Shown here one piece after another: positions 29,606-37,110 of a DNA stretch of 37,110 bases. A model generated the notes under the pieces. It saw nothing but the letters and a program-made list of their open reading frames with translations, was not told the DNA's origin and made no database searches. Source of the stretch: Pseudomonadota bacterium (lineage in GTDB: Bacteria > Desulfobacterota > Binatia > UBA9968); contig JAJPJQ010000022.1 of the NCBI GenBank assembly GCA_021324155.1, forward strand, positions 94,450-131,559, given 5' to 3'. Positions within the stretch are counted from its first letter, which is position 1; each line of letters begins with the position of its first letter. The translations under genes were made by a program, and so were the position numbers.

Positions 29606-31891
29606 ATGCAGCAAGAAAAAAAGAAGGGCGACTTTAGGGTCGTCAATCATGCCATTCCGCGGCGCGACGGCCGCGCCAAGGTAACCGGCCGGGCCACCTA
29701 TGTCAGCGACGTCAAACTCGTCGGCATGGCGTGGGCGAAGGTGCTCCGGAGCCCGTATCCGCACGCGAAGATCATCTCGATCGACACATCGAAGGCCGCC
29801 GCGCGCCCCGGCGTGTACGGCGTGCTCACCGGCAACGATCTCGAAGGCATCAATCCCTATTACGGCCACGCGGTCAAAGATCATCCGCTGCTGGCGATCG
29901 GCAAAGTCCGCTACGTCGGCGAGCCGGTCGCCGCCGTCGTTGCCGTCGACGAGCGCACGGCGTTCGAGGCGCTGGAATTCATCGAGGTCAAATACGAAGA
30001 GCTCAAGCCGGTCCTGACGCACGACGAAGCGATGGCGAAGGACGCCCCGCTGCTCCACGACCGGGTTTTCGAAGCCGGCGCGCTGCGCGGCTTCGAGGGC
30101 GACACGACGGCCGGCAAGGGCAGCAACATCTGCCAGGCGCACCACATCCAGTGGGGCAACGTCGAAGAGGCGTTCAAGAACGCCGCCGCGGTGGTCGAGG
30201 GCGAGTACTATTTTCCCATGACGTACGCCTACGCGATGGAGGCCTACGTCGCGATCGCCGATGTCAACGACAACGGCGTCACGGTCTATTCCTCGGCGCA
30301 GCATCCATTCATGGTGCGCCACGACTTGAAGGCGATCTTCAATCTGCCGGTGAGCCAGGTGCGGCTGGTCGTGCCGTTCGTCGGCGGCGGCTACGGCAGC
30401 AAGTCCTACACCAAGATCGAGCCGCTCGCCGCCGCCTGCTCGTGGAAGTTCAAACGCCCCGTAAAGCTCCAACTCACGATCGAAGAGGCGATGCTGACGA
30501 CGCGGAGCGACGACGCCCTCACCTGGATGCGCACGGCGGTCGACGCCAACGGCAAGATCATCGCGCGCCAGGCTAAGATTCTCATGAACACCGGCGCCTA
30601 CGCGGAGAACAGTCCGCTCGTCGTCGAAAAATCGACCAATCGCTGCGTCGGCCCGTACTCGATTCCCAACGTGCAGATTGATAACTATTCATTTTATACG
30701 AACACCGTGCCGGCGAGCTCCTACCGGGGCTTCGGCTGCGCGCAGGTGACGCTGCCGGGAGAGTCGCAGATCGACGAGCTCGCGGCGAAGATCGGCAAGG
30801 ACTCCTACGAGTTCCGCGTGATGAACGCGGCCAAGAACGGGGAGGAGTTTTTCCCCAAGATGCGGCCGTTCGAGGGCTCGCTCAAACAAGACCTCGATAT
30901 CGCGGCCAAGGCGCTGCGCTGGAACGAGCCGGCCCCCAAGGGCCGCGCGAAAAGCATCGCCTGCTCGACCAGCGATGCCGGCGCGTATCCGCTCACGTCG
31001 ACGGCGATCCGCGTCCACGCCGACGGCTCGGTGACGATTTTGACCGGCAGCACCGAGCTGGGCCAGGGCAGTCACACGGTCCTGCCGCAGATCGCCGCCG
31101 AAGAGCTCGGCATCCCGTTCGATAAAGTCCACGTGATGTCGTCGGACACGGCGATCACGCCGTACGACCGCTCGACCGGCGCGAGCCGCACGACGACGCT
31201 CATGGGCAGCGCGATGATCGACGCCTGCCGCGAGGCGATCCAGCAGATGGTCGCGATGGCGGCCGACGTGCTGAAGGTTAAAACCGAACAGATTCAGGTG
31301 ATACCTGGCGGCATCCGCGCCGGCGAGATCCAGCTCAACTGGTCGCAGATCATCAGCAAATATTACGCGCTGCCCGACGGTGAAGTGATCGGCCGCGCGT
31401 ACATTCGCAAGGCCGGCCGCTTCGCGCAAATCCCGGTGTTCTGGGAGACCGTCAGCACCGGCGTTGAGGTCGCGATCGATGAGGAGACCGGCAAGATCGA
31501 CGTCGAGAAGCTCGTCACCGTCGGCGACGTCGGCCTCGCGATCAACCCCGCGCTCGCCGAAGGACAGGACATCGGAGCGGCGACGATGGGCCTCGGCACA
31601 GGACTCTACGAAGAGCTCGTGTATGAAGGCTCGCAGCTCATGAACGGTTCGATTCTGGAATACCGCCTGCCGCGTTTCAAAGACACGGCGAAAGAGATCG
31701 AGCTCAATTTAGTCGAGAATCAGGACGGCGCCGGGCCGTACGGCGCGAAAGGCGGCGGAGAGGGATCGCTTAATTCCATGGCCGCGAATATCGCCAACGC
31801 GGTCGCGCGCGCGACCGGCGTGCGCATTCGCCACGCTCCGCTCACGCCCGAGCGGGTCTGGCGCGCACTCAAAGAGCAGAAAGCGAAATAA
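29606..31891 (+). CDS. Molybdenum hydroxylase, molybdopterin-binding large subunit
   Basis: The 761-residue protein has the xanthine-dehydrogenase-family pattern: RDGRAKVTGRATYVSDVKL, LRSPYPHAKI, VRYVGEPVAAVVA, FVGGGYGSK, SSYRGFGCAQ, GSTELGQGSHTVLPQIAAEE split over the Q-loop, and GAKGGGEGS with the catalytic Glu at about 719. The active-site loop lacks the Cys of true CO dehydrogenase (AYRCSFR type), so aromatic N-heterocycle or aldehyde hydroxylation is more likely than CO oxidation. ATG 29606 follows the small subunit by 10 nt; upstream in-frame starts lie within that gene and are rejected. The substrate is unknown. Confidence 0.93.
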   Translation: MQQEKKKGDFRVVNHAIPRRDGRAKVTGRATYVSDVKLVGMAWAKVLRSPYPHAKIISIDTSKAAARPGVYGVLTGNDLEGINPYYGHAVKDHPLLAIGKVRYVGEPVAAVVAVDERTAFEALEFIEVKYEELKPVLTHDEAMAKDAPLLHDRVFEAGALRGFEGDTTAGKGSNICQAHHIQWGNVEEAFKNAAAVVEGEYYFPMTYAYAMEAYVAIADVNDNGVTVYSSAQHPFMVRHDLKAIFNLPVSQVRLVVPFVGGGYGSKSYTKIEPLAAACSWKFKRPVKLQLTIEEAMLTTRSDDALTWMRTAVDANGKIIARQAKILMNTGAYAENSPLVVEKSTNRCVGPYSIPNVQIDNYSFYTNTVPASSYRGFGCAQVTLPGESQIDELAAKIGKDSYEFRVMNAAKNGEEFFPKMRPFEGSLKQDLDIAAKALRWNEPAPKGRAKSIACSTSDAGAYPLTSTAIRVHADGSVTILTGSTELGQGSHTVLPQIAAEELGIPFDKVHVMSSDTAITPYDRSTGASRTTTLMGSAMIDACREAIQQMVAMAADVLKVKTEQIQVIPGGIRAGEIQLNWSQIISKYYALPDGEVIGRAYIRKAGRFAQIPVFWETVSTGVEVAIDEETGKIDVEKLVTVGDVGLAINPALAEGQDIGAATMGLGTGLYEELVYEGSQLMNGSILEYRLPRFKDTAKEIELNLVENQDGAGPYGAKGGGEGSLNSMAANIANAVARATGVRIRHAPLTPERVWRALKEQKAK

Positions 31892-31894
31892 ATT

Positions 31895-32749
31895 ATGATG
31901 CCACTCAGACGTTTCACCATCGATCAGCCGAAGAGCGTCAAGGAAGCCGCGGAGATGCTCGCGCACCACGGCGAGAACGGGCGGCTCTACGCCGGCGGTA
32001 CCGAGCTGCTCCTCGCGATGAAGCACGACCTGCTCCGCTACGAGCATCTTGTTGACGTGAAGACGGTGCCGGATTTGAACACGATCAGCGTCGGCAACAA
32101 CAACCTCCACATCGGGGCGACGGTTACGCACCGCGCGGTTGAGCGCTCGGCCGAAGCGCGCGAGCACTGCCCGGTGCTGGTCGATATGGAGCACAACGTC
32201 GCCAACGTGCGCGTGCGCGCGACCGGCACGCTCGGCGGCAATCTCTGCTTCGCCGAGCCGCACTCCGATCCCGCGGCGCTCTTGCTCGCGCTTGGAGCGC
32301 ACGTGCACGTCGCCGGAAAAAACGGCGAGCGCAAGCTCAATATCGACGAGCTGATCCAGGGCGCTTACGAGACCGCGATCGCGCCCGACGAGCTCATGAC
32401 CGGCGTCGACATACCGCTTGCGGCGAAAAGTCGGCGGGCGGCTTATATGAAATTCCAGATCAAAGAGCGGCCGACGCTCGGCCTCGCGCTGGTGCTCGAC
32501 GTGGACGGCGGCAATATCAAAAGCGCGCGCGCCGTGGTCGGCAGCATCAGCCCGAAGCCGGCGCGCTCCGATCAGGTCGACAAGATACTCGCGGGCTCGC
32601 GCGCCGATGTCGAGAAGCGCTTGGCCGACGCGGCGCAGGAGCTCGCCAAAGTCGCCGATCCGGTCGACGACCTCGAAGGCAGCGCCGAGTACAAACGGCA
32701 TCTGGTCGGCGTTTTCCTGAAGCGCGCGTTTATCAAAGCACTGTCGTAA
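31895..32749 (+). CDS. Molybdenum hydroxylase, FAD-binding medium subunit
   Basis: The 284-residue protein has the CoxM pattern: FTIDQPKSVKEAAEMLA, RLYAGGTELLLAMK (FAD loop 1), NVANVRVRATGTLGGNL with CFAEPHSDPAALLLALGA (FAD loop 2), and a C-terminal dimerisation domain ending in HLVGVFLKRAFIKAL. It receives electrons from the [2Fe-2S] subunit and passes them on. It starts 3 nt after the large subunit (ATGATG, either codon possible). It closes the operon and ends 3 bp from the convergent DNA glycosylase gene. Confidence 0.93.
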   Translation: MMPLRRFTIDQPKSVKEAAEMLAHHGENGRLYAGGTELLLAMKHDLLRYEHLVDVKTVPDLNTISVGNNNLHIGATVTHRAVERSAEAREHCPVLVDMEHNVANVRVRATGTLGGNLCFAEPHSDPAALLLALGAHVHVAGKNGERKLNIDELIQGAYETAIAPDELMTGVDIPLAAKSRRAAYMKFQIKERPTLGLALVLDVDGGNIKSARAVVGSISPKPARSDQVDKILAGSRADVEKRLADAAQELAKVADPVDDLEGSAEYKRHLVGVFLKRAFIKALS

Positions 32750-32752
32750 AAC

Positions 32753-33337
32753 TCACTTCTTCGAGACGAACTCGCTGCCGCGGATCAAAAACCGCCACGG
32801 CTTGTCTTTCCATGTGCCCGCATAGTCGACGCCGATCCGCGGCGTCGCGCGGATTTTGAGCGGCGGCTCGCCGCGGTCTTCCACGTAAAGAACCTTGCCG
32901 CGCGCCATATCGGCGGCGTTCAGCCCCTTGTCGATCGCCATCGCGAGGCAGAGCTTTCCCGGACCGCTGGCGAGGTTATGGATTTTTTCCGTACCGCGCC
33001 TTTTCTCCATCAACTCGATGCCCTCGATCGGCTCGAGCGCGCGGATCAGGACCGCTGAGGCGTGGCCGACTTCTTCGGTGACGATGTTTAGGCACCAGTA
33101 GACGCCGTAGATGAAATAGACGTAGGCGTGCCCCGGCGCCCCGAACATGACCTCGGTCCGTGCCGTGCGCCCTTTCGACGCGTGGCAGGCGAGATCGTGC
33201 GGCCCGACGTAGGCCTCGGTCTCGACGATCTTTCCGACGGTCGTGCCGTCGGGATGCTTGCGCACGAGATATTTTCCGAGCAATTGCCGCGCGACTTTGA
33301 TTGTGTCCTGCGCGTAAAAAGAGCGAGGGATTTTCAA
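32753..33337 (-). CDS. 3-methyladenine DNA glycosylase (AAG/MPG family)
   Basis: The 194-residue protein is of AAG type: FYAQDTIKVARQLLGKYLVR, IVETEAYVGPHDLACHA with the general base E41 and the intercalating Y43, FGAPGHAYVYFIYGVYWCLN, and LASGPGKLCLAMAID. It removes alkylated and deaminated purines in base-excision repair. The start is TTG 33337, since the family N-terminus begins here and no ATG is available before the active site; the ribosome site is weak. It follows the solute-binding protein by 9 nt on the same strand, without functional relation. Confidence 0.93.
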   Translation of the reverse strand: MKIPRSFYAQDTIKVARQLLGKYLVRKHPDGTTVGKIVETEAYVGPHDLACHASKGRTARTEVMFGAPGHAYVYFIYGVYWCLNIVTEEVGHASAVLIRALEPIEGIELMEKRRGTEKIHNLASGPGKLCLAMAIDKGLNAADMARGKVLYVEDRGEPPLKIRATPRIGVDYAGTWKDKPWRFLIRGSEFVSKK

Positions 33338-33346
33338 GGTGAGGAG

Positions 33347-34312
33347 TTATCTCGCGCCGGCCTTGATTTCTTTAAGCAGACTCCAGTCCACGACCTGCGA
33401 CAGCGGAATGTCTTTCATTATCTTGAGCCGCTCTTTGGTGAGCTGCATATCGAGCAAGACGCCTTTGTCGGAGATGTAGCCGTCGTCGGTGAACGAGGCG
33501 ATCGCCGCGTCGTACGCCTTGCCGGCCTGGGTAGGAGTGATGTGGAGATAATCCGTCATCATCACGATCGTCTCTGCGCGGTTCTCTTTCATGAACCGCG
33601 TGCCGCGAAGCGTCGCGCGCACGACTTTTTTCACCTGCTCGCGCTCGGTGTGGAGCTTTTTATCGGTGAGTCCGATGCCGGAGAGCGGCAGATCGGTGAT
33701 ATCGGACATGTTGAGCAGCCGGCGCATGCCCTCCTCCTCGGCTTTGACGGCGAAGGCAACGTCGATCGCGGTCGCGTCGATCGAGCCGGCGCGCACGGCC
33801 GCGAGCCGCAGCGGGCTCTCGCCGCTGACGATGATTTTCACGTCCTTGTCCGGGTCGAGGCCGAAATGGCGCACGGTCGCGCGCGCGAGATAATCCACCG
33901 TGCCGGCGAACGAATCGACACCGATAGTTTTTCCTTTCAGATCCTTGCCGCTCTTGATGTCGCCCCGCACGATGAAGACGTGCAGCGGCCGCGCCGCCAT
34001 GCCTGCGACCACTTTCAGCGGCACGCCCGTCACGGCCGCGCGGAGCGTCGAGCCCCAGGCGAGCAGATAATCGATATCGCCGGACACCAGCGCCTTGACG
34101 CCGATCGCCGGCTGCATCTGGACCTTGTCCGCGTTCAATCCCTCGTCGCGGAAAAAGCCTTTCTTCAGCGCGACCACGACCGGAAACTCGAACAGCCCGT
34201 GACTCGGCGTGCCGATCATCGCGCGCTCCGCGGCGAAACCATCCGGCTGAATCGCCAAGCCTGCGGCGAACGCGATCAAAGCGGCGGCGATCTTACGAGC
34301 GCGCGATTTCAC
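33347..34312 (-). CDS. NMT1/SsuA-type ABC transporter substrate-binding protein
   Basis: The 321-residue protein starts at GTG 34312 and overlaps the upstream stop (GTGA). Residues 1-28 are a signal peptide (VKSRARKIAAALIAFAAGLA, cleaved near GFAAERA). The mature part has FEFPVVVALKKGFFRDEGLN, GVKALVSGDIDYLLAWGSTL, LKGKTIGVDSFAGTVDYLAR and SPLRLAAVRAGSIDATAID, the NitT/TauT (NMT1/THI5-like) pattern. Ligands in this family include sulfonates, nitrate and pyrimidines. No permease or ATPase is nearby. The overlap with the Asp/Glu-racemase-fold gene suggests that both handle one ligand. Confidence 0.87.
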   Translation of the reverse strand: MKSRARKIAAALIAFAAGLAIQPDGFAAERAMIGTPSHGLFEFPVVVALKKGFFRDEGLNADKVQMQPAIGVKALVSGDIDYLLAWGSTLRAAVTGVPLKVVAGMAARPLHVFIVRGDIKSGKDLKGKTIGVDSFAGTVDYLARATVRHFGLDPDKDVKIIVSGESPLRLAAVRAGSIDATAIDVAFAVKAEEEGMRRLLNMSDITDLPLSGIGLTDKKLHTEREQVKKVVRATLRGTRFMKENRAETIVMMTDYLHITPTQAGKAYDAAIASFTDDGYISDKGVLLDMQLTKERLKIMKDIPLSQVVDWSLLKEIKAGAR

Positions 34313-35025
34313 AACAGTCCCATCAGCCTGCCGCATCCCGGCCGCGAGTCTTTGACGTGGATCGCTTTCAGACACCACCATGCGGAAGACTGCGTCGTCG
34401 TTACGACGGGAATCCCAAATTCTTTTTCCAGCGGCTCGATGATGTCGATGGTCTGCCACTTGGGATTGGGGATGTAGAAGCCGTCTGCCTTTGGCGCTTC
34501 GCGATACGCCGCGCGCGCGAGGCCGAGCGGCACTTCGGGAGAGAGCCGCGCCATATCGTCCGGACCGGGGCAGCGCGCGGTTTTCAGAGCCAACACTTGG
34601 AAGCCGCGCGCGCCGAGGCGCCGCTGCATACCGTCGTTCAAGCTGTCTTTATACGGCGTCACGAGCAGGAGCTTCTTGATCCCGAGCGCGTTCAGCGCCA
34701 TCTCCGCGGCGTCCTGCCCCGTTGTAACCGGCACGCCGCTTTGTTTCTCGAGCGCGGGCGCGAGCTCGGCGGGGCCACCTCCTGCTTGCAAGGTTACCAG
34801 CGGCGAGCCGCCGAGGAGCACTGCGCCGACGCCCATCTTGATCAGGCCGCGTGCCGTCCGCTCGACGACGGCGCGCGCCTTGTCGAACTCATTCGGCGTA
34901 TGGTCTTCGACGCCGAGCGTCGCAAACACGACATTGACGCCGTCGGGGACGATCTGAAACCAGTCCTCGGCGCTGTCGAGATAGGTCGGCGTCACGACGC
35001 CGATGCGTCCCCTCGGCCCGCGCAT
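34309..35025 (-). CDS. Maleate isomerase / arylmalonate decarboxylase-like (Asp/Glu racemase fold) protein
   Basis: The 238-residue protein has the fold pattern RIGVVTPTYLDSAEDWFQIV, ARGLIKMGVGAVLLGGSPL, VPVTTGQDAAEMALNALGIKKLLLVTPY split in two, and a C-terminal IDIIEPLEKEFGIPVVTTTQSSAWWCLKA. Both places that carry catalytic Cys in maleate isomerases lack it: GGSPL in the first half and IPNPKWQT in the second. It may be a decarboxylase-like, binding or inactive member. An AGGA site precedes ATG 35025. The overlap with the solute-binding gene indicates a coupled function. Confidence 0.78.
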   Translation of the reverse strand: MRGPRGRIGVVTPTYLDSAEDWFQIVPDGVNVVFATLGVEDHTPNEFDKARAVVERTARGLIKMGVGAVLLGGSPLVTLQAGGGPAELAPALEKQSGVPVTTGQDAAEMALNALGIKKLLLVTPYKDSLNDGMQRRLGARGFQVLALKTARCPGPDDMARLSPEVPLGLARAAYREAPKADGFYIPNPKWQTIDIIEPLEKEFGIPVVTTTQSSAWWCLKAIHVKDSRPGCGRLMGLL

Positions 35026-35074
35026 ATCGTCCTAAATACGCAATTCGCGAGTCACCTAATCACGAAAGCCCAAT

Positions 35075-35153
35075 CCTGTCTCCGAGCCTGCGCAAATATG
35101 TCGGTGCTCATTTCCATAGACCGGTGATCGGATGCGCAGGCTCTCCGAACAGG
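35075..35153. repeat. Long inverted repeat between two minus-strand genes
   Basis: CCTGT (35075-35079) plus GAGCCTGCGCA (35084-35094) pair with TGCGCAGGCTC (35133-35143) plus ACAGG (35149-35153): 11 and 5 bp perfect, separated by a CTCC/TCCG mismatch, with a 38-nt centre. There is no T-run. It occupies most of the 144-bp gap between the dienelactone hydrolase and the racemase-fold gene. It could be a dispersed repeat, an RNA hairpin or an operator. Confidence 0.65.
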
Positions 35154-35169
35154 AACGGCTTTCATAATC

Positions 35170-36012
35170 TTATTCCATCCGAATGTTTTTCTTGAAATCG
35201 TAATTGCGGGAAAAATCGTTTTCGAACGTCCAGGTGATTCTATCGCTCGGTTTGCCGCTCATCGTTTTCTTCAGAAACGCCATTAGCAGGTTCCACGCGT
35301 CGACTGCCGCCTCTTTACGATAGCGGCCGGGCATAGTGTTGTTGAGCCACCCGTGCGGCGCGTCGGGATAGATGCGGATGTGGTAACTTTTCTTGTTGCG
35401 CTCTAGCGCCGTGCGGAAGCGCAGCACATCGTCGACGGAAATAATATGATCCGCCTCGCCGAACACGCCGAGCAGTGGGCACGAGAGCTTTTCCAGCAGT
35501 GTCTCGATCAGCACCGGCCGGAACTCGTCGGTCGTCCACTCCTTGCCGCCGGCGGCGCCGTAAAACACGACGCACGCTGCGACATCCTGACCGTTGGTCG
35601 CCGGGAGCACCGCCTGGCGGCCGGTCTGGCAGACGCCCATAACGGCGATCCGGCCGGGATCGACGATGCTGAGCTTTTTTAGGTGCCCGATCGACTCGGC
35701 GATGTCGTCGAGCGCCTCGCTGTCGCGGATGTCCGCCCGCGCCTCGCCGCGCTCCAGCGCTTTGCGGTCGCCGGTAAAGCGCCAAAAAAGGTCGGGCGCG
35801 ATGGCGACGTAGCCCGCCTTGGCGAATTTGACGATCAGGTCTTTGGTATGCTGCACGACACCGTAGCGCTCGTGCAGCAGGATCATCCCCGGGCGCTTTC
35901 CTTTCGCTTTCGGCAGCGCGCGGAAAGCCGACATCCCGCTCGGCAGCCGCACGGTCGACGACGCGACGCTCGACTTCGGCGCTTTTTGTTTTTTGACAGC
36001 CCGTTGCGTCAT
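35170..36012 (-). CDS. Dienelactone hydrolase family protein
   Basis: The 280-residue protein has the DLH triad: C128 (GVCQTGRQ), D188 (GEADHI) and H220 (DAPHGW), with the supporting E48 (LLHERYG). It has an unusual basic N-terminal stretch of about 20 residues (TQRAVKKQKAPKSSVASST). DLH cleaves dienelactone in chlorocatechol breakdown, but many homologues act on other esters and lactones. ATG 36012 overlaps the PqqC/TenA-like stop (ATGA) and has GGAGGAG upstream; the longer reading from 36093 lies inside the upstream gene. Coupling with a putative oxidase suggests oxidation followed by hydrolysis. Confidence 0.9.
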   Translation of the reverse strand: MTQRAVKKQKAPKSSVASSTVRLPSGMSAFRALPKAKGKRPGMILLHERYGVVQHTKDLIVKFAKAGYVAIAPDLFWRFTGDRKALERGEARADIRDSEALDDIAESIGHLKKLSIVDPGRIAVMGVCQTGRQAVLPATNGQDVAACVVFYGAAGGKEWTTDEFRPVLIETLLEKLSCPLLGVFGEADHIISVDDVLRFRTALERNKKSYHIRIYPDAPHGWLNNTMPGRYRKEAAVDAWNLLMAFLKKTMSGKPSDRITWTFENDFSRNYDFKKNIRME

Positions 36013-36791
36013 TTCTTTTTCTCCTCCGTAATCCCGTGCTCGTAAATTCCCCGGTGCATAACGCCGTAAAGATCCACGGAAGTGAGCGCGCAATACTCGA
36101 GCGTATACCCTTCGCGCACGTCCGCGTAGCCGTCTTCGAGGATGCGCTGCATCACGGCGCGATTGAAGCTGCCGTGGCCCATGACCCCGTCGTCGTGCTC
36201 CTTGAGATCGGCCTCTTCGTGCGTGGAAAAATAAACCGCCTGCTCGCGGCCGAAGCCGTATTGCGTCGTGAGCGCCCTATACCAGGCGGCGGCCCAGTGG
36301 CCGATCGGCTCTTCGGTGAGCATCGAGAACCACCATTCGGCGACAGTGCCCTCCCACAGGAGCGCGCGCTTGAAATCGAGAACCGTCCGCGCTTCCGGCA
36401 GCATCGGCCGGCGCAGCACGTCGTCTTCCGACAGTCCCAGTGCTTTGGCGGTTTGCAGCATCACCAGGACATGGCCCGGCGGCTTCGGGTGCATGAATTC
36501 GTCGGCGACCTTGGCGCCGAAAGGCGCTAGCAGATCGGTGTGCCGCTTAAAAAAGCCGAGGTGCTTGTGATAAGACGCCGCGATCAGCGTGTTGATCTCG
36601 ATCGTGAAAGCGCCCCAATTTTGGAAGAAAAGCCGAATCACGGAGAGGGGCAGCTTGCCCGCTTTCAATTCCTTCATGAAGGCGCCCTGCGTCACCTTCT
36701 CGTTCCAACGGCGAATGACCCTCGCGTTCACTTCGTCGAGATATTCCTTGGCCTCCGACGACGTCATCTTCACCGCCAGCTTGGGCTGCAT
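36009..36791 (-). CDS. PqqC/TenA-like (heme-oxygenase-fold, putative diiron) protein, copy 2
   Basis: The 260-residue protein is a paralogue of 8108-8905 and shares its candidate ligands in the same spacing: E98 in ADEFMHPKPPGH with H101 or H107, E160/E161 (LTEEPIGHW), and H191, D195 and H199 (HEEADLKEH). It also shares the VIRLFFQNWGAFTIEIN-type first helix and the LEYC segment. The strict conservation of these residues in two diverged copies supports a metal- or cofactor-binding role. It overlaps the DLH gene (ATGA) and faces the nitroreductase gene across about 100 bp. The reaction is unknown. Confidence 0.82.
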   Translation of the reverse strand: MQPKLAVKMTSSEAKEYLDEVNARVIRRWNEKVTQGAFMKELKAGKLPLSVIRLFFQNWGAFTIEINTLIAASYHKHLGFFKRHTDLLAPFGAKVADEFMHPKPPGHVLVMLQTAKALGLSEDDVLRRPMLPEARTVLDFKRALLWEGTVAEWWFSMLTEEPIGHWAAAWYRALTTQYGFGREQAVYFSTHEEADLKEHDDGVMGHGSFNRAVMQRILEDGYADVREGYTLEYCALTSVDLYGVMHRGIYEHGITEEKKK

Positions 36792-36890
36792 CGTTCGCCT
36801 CGCGAATCCGCTCAGAATTATCTTGCGGACCGCAGAGAGTCAAGCACGACGGGTCTTGCGATACAGCCGGACGCTTTTTATATTTCCACC

Positions 36891-37110
36891 ATGGCGAACG
36901 AAGACGCGCGCACGTTCACTGGCGAGCTGACGACCGTGGGCCGCCGCACGGGATTGCCGCGCACGGTCGAGCTCCGCATGGCTCGGCTCGACGGAAGATT
37001 TTACGTCTCTTCGAGCGGCGTCGAAGGCAAGCACTGGTGCCGCAATATGCTGCACAATTCCGAGGTTCAGGTGAGAGCCGGCGGCGAGTCATTCGCCTGC
37101 CGCGCGCGGC
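36891..37110 (+). CDS. Deazaflavin (F420)-type nitroreductase-like protein, 5' part
   Basis: The frame opens at ATG 36891 and runs off the window after 73 codons. The visible sequence has FTGELTTVGRRTGLPRTVEL, LDGRFYVSSSG, and KHWCRNMLHNSEVQVRAGG, matching the small split-barrel DUF385/Ddn-like family (TT.GR.SG..R..P, W..NL..NP.V.V). Members use F420H2 to reduce quinones or nitro groups, but some relatives bind other flavins or heme. The ATG has no clear ribosome site. It is divergent from the PqqC/TenA-like gene. Confidence 0.6.
   Translation, partial: MANEDARTFTGELTTVGRRTGLPRTVELRMARLDGRFYVSSSGVEGKHWCRNMLHNSEVQVRAGGESFACRAR

Noticed and set aside
29095-32749. Aerobic CO dehydrogenase (coxSLM)
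   Set aside because: The large subunit lacks the Cys-containing active-site loop of CODH (it reads SSYRGFG), and no cox accessory genes are present.
34313-34459. Extended N-terminus of the NMT1-type binding protein
   Set aside because: The signal peptide begins at GTG 34312; the extension lies inside the upstream racemase-fold gene.
36013-36093. Extended N-terminus of the dienelactone hydrolase
   Set aside because: It lies inside the PqqC/TenA-like gene in a wrong frame; ATG 36012 has GGAGGAG upstream.
1-37110. CRISPR arrays, tRNA or rRNA genes, transposases, prophage genes
   Set aside because: None seen on either strand; the repeats are single palindromes and not regularly spaced arrays.

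Overview
The window is GC-rich, densely coded DNA from a Gram-negative (diderm) bacterium: it has a TonB protein, a TonB-dependent outer-membrane receptor and periplasmic binding proteins. The gene mix points to an uncultivated soil or subsurface lineage such as Binatota, Rokubacteria or a deltaproteobacterium-like group. The signs are several solute-binding proteins without permeases, LLM flavin oxidoreductases, a molybdenum hydroxylase, a deazaflavin-type enzyme, PqqC/TenA-like proteins and short degenerate palindromic repeats between genes. This placement is inference; there is no rRNA or other marker gene to settle it.

Layout. 1-3172 (minus strand) is a vitamin B12 uptake locus: promoter, cobalamin riboswitch, tonB, a second cobalamin riboswitch, and a BtuB-like receptor cut by the window edge. 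An AEC-family transporter (minus) and a divergent B12-binding radical SAM gene with a good sigma-70-type promoter follow. 5752-10388 (plus) carries an SDR, a GlcD-type FAD oxidase, a PqqC/TenA-like protein, an O-methyltransferase-like protein and a small membrane protein. 10390-12327 (minus) is a three-gene operon: an M24 protein that has lost most metal ligands, a cupin and an 86-residue protein.

12499-15874 (plus) is the most striking part: an RCK-like/DHH phosphoesterase, archease, and the RNA ligase RtcB. The rtcB frame is interrupted by a single TGA exactly where RtcB has its metal-binding cysteine. Immediately downstream is a 7-bp perfect hairpin with a GGUCU apical loop at the distance expected of a bacterial SECIS. 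I read it as a selenocysteine-containing RtcB (Sec100) beside its activator archease.

15946-16215 is a 7Fe-type ferredoxin with a clear terminator. 16321-21280 is a five-gene operon (two ornithine cyclodeaminase-family genes, an orphan solute-binding protein, an isochorismatase-family amidase and an intact M24 peptidase). 21664-23756 holds two tandem ABC_sub_bind proteins, apparently duplicated together with repeat DNA. 24099-32749 is a catabolic locus: a bicupin diverges from a MurR/RpiR regulator, with GAAAC/GTTTC palindromes between them, and the regulator leads an operon of LLM oxidoreductase, alpha/beta-hydrolase-fold protein, second LLM oxidoreductase and the three subunits of a molybdenum hydroxylase. 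32753-36791 (minus) has a second PqqC/TenA-like gene, a dienelactone hydrolase, an Asp/Glu-racemase-fold protein lacking its cysteines, an NMT1-type binding protein and a 3-methyladenine DNA glycosylase. The window ends in the start of a deazaflavin-type nitroreductase. I saw no tRNA, rRNA, CRISPR array, prophage or transposase gene.
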